Of a DNA stretch of 12,323 nt, positions 8,333 through 12,323 are shown piece by piece. Position numbers and translations under genes: made by a program. Below the pieces are notes generated by a model. That model was not told the origin of the DNA and did no database searches. It saw only the letters and a list, made by a program, of their open reading frames with translations. Every line of letters begins with the position of its first letter. The first letter of the stretch is position 1. Source of the DNA: Cudoniella acicularis (lineage: Eukaryota; Ascomycota; Leotiomycetes; Helotiales; Helotiaceae); contig JAAMPI010001609.1 in NCBI GenBank assembly GCA_013054445.1, positions 1 through 12,323 on the forward strand, given 5' to 3'.

Positions 8333-10441
8333 CTAACCGCCAAGACCTTTATCTCTCACCACCAAATCCTCCATGCTTCCTTCTCTTCTTTGAACCTCCC
8401 TTGTAGTCGTAGATCCAGCCGTCTCGACCTCCGTCTCACTACACTCGCTTTTCGACCTTCCCTCTTCAGTAATCTCACTCTGCACACTCCGCGAGCAAGC
8501 GAGCTTTCCATCCCCAGTCTCCACAACCACCGTATGTCCAATTTTAACATTAATGCCTCTTTTATCTGTCGATATTGTGTCGAGCTCGTGATCCGTGTCG
8601 CCAGCGTGGATCTCGGTAGTGATTCTTCCTGATGCCCATTCCCAGCCTTTCTGTGTATTTTCTGCTTTCGAACCTTTAGCGAACATGCTTCTAAGTTTGT
8701 TCTTAGCAGATGAAGATTGAGGTTTTGTGAGGCGAGAGCCGGGTGTTTGTCCGGAAGAGGGGTCAACCGACGAGCCGCTGGAGTCTTTAGAGGTGACCCA
8801 GTGGAGCACGAGAACGGAGAACAGAACTGTGTGGATGTCAATGAAGTGCTGGTGCAGAATGAAAAGATAATAGGGGACTGACTGTCGGCATTGCAGCACA
8901 TGAGGCAAATCCAAGCTGCCTCGCCATGAAGGACCATGAGAACAGTCAGGTTTCTAGTATTTTCATTCGTCAATTATTGGAGAGTTAGCCCGAGCATTAT
9001 TGGGAACTTACACGATGCTGGAAGTCAAAGTCCCGCAGCTTCCAATGAATGATCGAAAAGCAATTGTTCGAATCTTTGAATCGGGATTGTTCTTGTAGCT
9101 GTATAATCCTGTTCATCACACGCCATTAGAGAAATTCTTTCCCAGCGTGCAGTTATTTCCTACCTCTGAGTGGGATTATGAACAACATTGTGAGGTAAAG
9201 CTAAATTCGTATCAGTTTCCGATCAGTAGATTCAGCGCAGAAGCCTTCAACATACATTGATAGCCGCATCGAAAATAATCAGTGGCATGAGAACTTTCAG
9301 CTCCAGTCCAATGATGCATGTCCCGCTATTATTTATGTAGGCAATTCGGCTTGACACATAAATCGTTACCACTGTATCAGCAAAATAGGAACAAAAGTAC
9401 TCACTAGACAAAATTGAATGCCACAATAATACTATAAGGTACTAGGTCTATTAGAATGTGAGTTCAAGTGGATGTGAAGCCACTTACCAAGCAACCCAAA
9501 GCAATTGAAGCAATAAAGTTTCGATTTTAGGCGTGGTTTTGCAACCGCTCGCACAATATACTGTTTTCATTTATTAGCAAAAGATCATGGTTGCACAAGC
9601 TTTTTGTTCTTTGACTAACCACTTTCTCAATAAGGAAATAATAAATGAGCTAAGATCTCCCATTAGCCTTGTGTTTGTTTTCGCCAAAGGAATATTTACC
9701 ATCTACGAATTGTCAGTTTCCCTTGCCCAAACAGGTTTCGAATTGACGCTGAAAGATGGCGTACCTTGGTAGAAATATAAAAAGCGAGACCTGTAACGAA
9801 GAATTCCCTATATCAGCATTGTATCGCGAAATTTGAGAGATGCCATTGTAATATATTGAAATATGAGGACAGGAATTGTTTCAGGACATCGGTGACAGCT
9901 CCTCCAGAACCCAGGAAAATACTATAGAAAAAGGTTGATGATCTCCAGTGCTGAGTACTTACAAAGATAAATTGTGGTGGTACATATTGCCAAAGATTTG
10001 TTAAGTCCAAATGCCCACACCAAAATCGCAGTGGAAATGATGAAAACTAAAGAGTCAAGGTAAATGACGAATATTACTATCATTTGAATTGTCAGTGAAT
10101 TCTTCGGGGGAGTGGCTGTGAAAGAACGGAAAACTCACAACATCTAACCATAGTAATTCTGGACCAACTCCCTCCTCGAAGTAAAAGTAGTTTCCTGACT
10201 GGAAAAATGTGAGTAAAGATCCATCTCCTATCAGCAGAAAATAGATATACCTAAGCAAATCACCAACACAGCGAACGTCACAGCCGATAATACCCCCGAT
10301 AGCACCTTTCCCGTTTTTGGGACCGAGGTTGGCACAAGATCTGCGCGTACAGAAAATGGGATCCGCATCGTAACTTATCGAATTCACACAACTCGGAAAG
10401 AATACAGTATTGGGTCCAGGACCTTGGACAAGCGATGTCAG
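8333..10441 (-). CDS. Multi-pass fungal membrane protein in about 13 exons including a 3-nt microexon; start codon not found
   Basis: Exons by frame and splice signals are: 5' part to 10251, 10198-10149, 10076-9963, 9790-9765, 9702-9700, 9649-9620, 9560-9488, 9441-9405, 9349-9256, 9200-9164, 9108-9012, 8953-8883 and 8826-8333. All phases close. The joined protein has a Cys-rich N-terminus (CTRRSCANLGPKNG, IGCDVRCVGDLL) and about six or seven helices: IFVIYLDSLVFIISTAILVW; YLCLAFYISTK to LIYYFLIEKVYIVRA; LYCFNCFGLLVPYSIIVAF; VLMPLIIFDAAINLYLTMLF; IAFRSFIGSCGTLTSS; and VLMVLHGEAAWICLMCCNAD to ILFSVLVLHWVTS. A ~150-residue Ser/Thr/Glu-rich tail follows. The ICLMCCNADILFSVLVLHWV block is typical of an uncharacterised Pezizomycotina membrane family (family knowledge). 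A GPCR-like role is only a guess. The frame is open from a TAA before 10441 but has no ATG, so 10441 marks only the open limit (a CTG). The 5' exon pair is the least certain part. Confidence 0.82.
9700..9702 (-). other. Putative 3-nt microexon (ATG, Met) of the membrane-protein gene
   Basis: Between FYISTK (ends 9765) and LIYYFLIEKV (starts 9649) lie 115 bp that parse as two complete introns. The first is 9764-9703 (62 bp; GTACGC, CTGAC branch site, CGTAG). The second is 9699-9650 (50 bp; GTAAAT, GCTAAT branch site, CTTAG). They leave a single codon. Skipping it is also in frame. Confidence 0.6.
9791..9962 (-). other. Unusually long intron (172 bp) of the membrane-protein gene
   Basis: The donor T|GTAAGT and acceptor TTACAG|GT join YL and CLAFYISTK across a split Cys codon. 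The other introns of this gene are 46-72 bp. The interior carries a second usable acceptor (TTTCTATAG, ending ~9921) and short open stretches in the wrong frame, so it may contain an inserted segment or nested introns. Confidence 0.6.
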
Positions 10442-10444
10442 TTA

Positions 10445-11562
10445 TGTATCTGAACACATCTTCCCCGTGCGTCGTTTAGGCGTTCAACCCACCGACCCCA
10501 TTTCGCACCGACAATCAGTAATTAGATCTCGCCGACCAAATATTCAATGGTTGTCCCCACGTCTACCAGCTTATTCGCCATCCTGTACCACGCTGAAAAT
10601 CCCCCCCGCTCTTTCTCCTGGGATCTGGTACCGTTCCTTGCCTCGGCAACTTCCAAGGCCACAGCTGCTTAACAAATCACTCTATTGGCCTGGGCATTGT
10701 CCACGCCGCAAGCACGGAATCACAGATGCGCCGATAGATTATCGCAAATTTTAAGCCTAGTTCTTTTACGGTCTTAAGTCCGTTCACATAACAACTTCCC
10801 AGTCACGTCTCCGGGATCCGAATTCACGGGCTGAAGGAATTGACTAGTGTCGGGCTGAGATTTGGCGGCTTGCACGAGTCAGTAGTACGAGGGCGGTCAC
10901 GGATACTAAACTAGTTTTCTCTTACTAAGCCTGCCCGTCTTGTGCACCGACGTTTCCCTTCAGCTCAAAAAACTCTGCAATAGACAAGCCCATCGCATCA
11001 TGGTATTGTGGGTGTATAAGATTTGGGATTAGAGAAAAAGAAGCATCGATCCAAAGACAAAGATCGCTGGTGGCAGTGAGACAATCGCCGTGACTCGGAC
11101 GCAGATCGCTATTTGAAACCCTTATCATAGGAGAGGCGGGTGCGATTAGCTTCTAGTCGTTGAGGAAATACGCCACGAGCTGAAGAAGAGTGAACCGGTC
11201 CTACCACAAAAACTCTGCCGTCCCGTCGTCCGAGCTACAACCCACCTTGAATCATGACTTGCTGACGAACTATTGACCTGTGGTATGTGGTTGGTTCCTT
11301 GATTGCCAATCATATTCGCCTTTTCCCTTTTGGTGTAGTTGGCTGCTGCACTTGAATTCGACCCCACTGAGCCTTAGGGGCTCATCCAGCTTGTTTTTTT
11401 ATTCCCTTTTACTCTCATGGAAGGTAGACTTGCAATTTATGAAAGTATCAAGACAAAATTACTTCCGCCAAAATCGTACAAATAAGAAAAGTGATACAAA
11501 ATGAGGGGTAAGAAAATAGAGAGACAAAAAGGGGAGAATTTTGCTTGGATACAGTGCTTATT
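10445..11562. other. Gene-free stretch with weak coding-like scraps
   Basis: No gene can be supported. A minus-strand open frame at 10668-10522 (48 codons, no ATG; contains FSAWYRMANKLVDVGTTIEY) has some protein-like character and could be an exon relic. The plus-strand frame at 10410-10754 and the minus-strand frames at 10925-11128 and 11146-11367 show neither family motifs nor coding-type composition. No tRNA or rRNA is seen. Confidence 0.35.
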
Positions 11563-12323
11563 CAACCCCTGAAACTTTAGCGGGTGCCCCGAATTTTCAT
11601 TACAGAAATTCGCAAAACACTTCAAAATATTTTAATAACTTCCGAACTTAAAAGAGAGGCAAATTACTTATATCGATGCGCGCTAGGATATGATTTCGGT
11701 TGTTTCATTTGCAATTATTTCTTTTAATATTGTTGTGGTTGTTCTTTGAAGTGTTGTGGATGGGTTCGCAGCTAATCTTACTACCAAAACGTAAATCTCG
11801 CGCACATCACTAACTTCTATTTATACGAACAAACTCGCACTAAAATTTGTTAAATTATTTCCTTCATGAAAATGAATAAAAGAGCTTAGAATTTTTTTTC
11901 CAAAAAAACATATTTGATTTTGACCAATTCCTTTTAAAGTTATAGTCGCGGAAAGTTGCGAACTTTTCGGTAAGGTAAGTGTGCGGTATTTGGGAGGTTG
12001 TCAGGGGATCGCTAAAGTACAGCGTCGCTATACCTCAAATTTAGCGTACCGTTACTAGAGTTCAGGCACTCGCACGCTGGATTTTAGCGAGTTGTACAAC
12101 AACAGTGTCGCAATAGCCGCACGACACGTTTCTTCCTCTGCGACGAATACATAATTCTGTGTCGATCAGTAATTATATGCGCAATAATTCAGATGCAATT
12201 TCAATATTTAGATCTTACTTCAAATAAATTACGCAATAATAAATAAGGACCGAATGAAGCTCAGGGGTTGCAATGCGCTAAATTACTGCGTAAAGCCTGG
12301 AAGTTTAGCGAGCAGTTGCTGAA
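11563..12323. repeat. Cluster of TTTAGCG motifs and TCAGGGG ends, probable DNA-transposon termini
   Basis: The 7-mer TTTAGCG or its complement occurs six times: 11576-11582, 12010-12016 (complement), 12040-12046, 12083-12089, 12276-12282 (complement) and 12304-12310. CAACCCCTGA at 11563-11572 is the exact inverted copy of TCAGGGGTTG at 12261-12270. A related TCAGGGGATCGCTAAA starts at 12001. GCTGGATTTTAGCGAGTTG (12076-12094) resembles CCTGGAAGTTTAGCGAGCAG (12297-12316), a degenerate direct repeat. No transposase ORF is present, and the sequence between is AT-rich. This fits nested or truncated non-autonomous elements with subterminal repeats. Confidence 0.5.

Noticed and set aside
9442..9448. 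Alternative acceptor at 9448 giving a 40-bp intron and an extra Asp-Leu
   Set aside because: The acceptor at 9442 gives a more typical 46-bp intron and the FGLLVPY sequence expected from the family.
9587..9772. Plus-strand 61-codon ORF
   Set aside because: It is antisense to introns and tiny exons of the minus-strand membrane-protein gene and has no support of its own.
9813..10010. Minus-strand 65-codon ORF read without splicing
   Set aside because: It is in the wrong frame relative to the conserved helix (LNKSLAICTTTIYL) and runs into the 172-bp intron.
10149..10368. Alternative 5' model of the membrane-protein gene starting at ATG 10368
   Set aside because: It splices in frame and has an ATG, but third-position bias is poor. 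The overlapping frame with CANLGPKNGKG and CDVRCVGD looks far more protein-like. It remains a minor alternative.
10055..10387. Minus-strand 110-codon ORF read without splicing
   Set aside because: Its first third is the true 5' exon frame. The rest reads through two introns, as shown by the downstream frame of IFVIYLDSLVF.
10410..10754. Plus-strand 114-codon ORF starting with ATG
   Set aside because: It is Pro/Arg/Ser-rich without motifs. It overlaps the 5' end of the membrane-protein gene and weak minus-strand coding-like sequence.

Overview
The window looks like genomic DNA from a filamentous ascomycete (Pezizomycotina, possibly Leotiomycetes; this is an inference). The evidence is short GT-AG spliceosomal introns of about 46-90 bp with CTAAC/CTGAC-type branch sites, two fungal-specific membrane or hydrophobic protein families, and gene islands separated by AT-rich, gene-poor tracts that resemble decayed, possibly RIP-mutated, repeats. 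There is no sign of bacterial operons, tRNAs, rRNAs or CRISPR.

Layout. 1-230 is AT-rich filler. 554-1825 (+) is a three-exon SAT4/fungal-rhodopsin-type seven-helix membrane protein gene, and its model is very clean. 2062-2193 is a foldback (MITE-like) hairpin with a 20-C run in one arm and a G-rich tract in the other. It is followed by two tandem duplications at 2302-2395 that look like the subterminal repeats of a DNA transposon end. 2640-3130 is AT-rich with a TA/GA microsatellite. 3303-5431 (-) is a five-exon gene for a 618-residue protein of a fungal-specific, uncharacterised family. 5665-5955 (-) is an orphan coding-like fragment. 6513-6791 (-) is a small Cys-containing ORF. 6800-7700 is AT-rich.

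7730-8216 (-) can be read as a small two-exon gene with a 17-nt first exon. 8333-10441 (-) is the most interesting locus. Intron removal by reading frame reconstructs a multi-pass fungal membrane protein from about 13 exons, several of them tiny (26, 3, 30, 37 and 37 nt). One appears to be a 3-nt microexon (ATG) between two independently well-formed introns. No in-frame ATG is visible at its 5' end. 10445-12323 holds no convincing gene. Its right end (11563-12323) carries clustered TTTAGCG/CGCTAAA motifs and TCAGGGG ends that suggest transposon termini.

The genes do not form an obvious pathway. Two encode polytopic membrane proteins of unrelated families and one encodes a hydrophobic-core protein of unknown role. 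I see no biosynthetic cluster, effector cluster or defence system. The main novelty is in gene architecture (extreme exon fragmentation and the 3-nt exon) and in the repeat structures.
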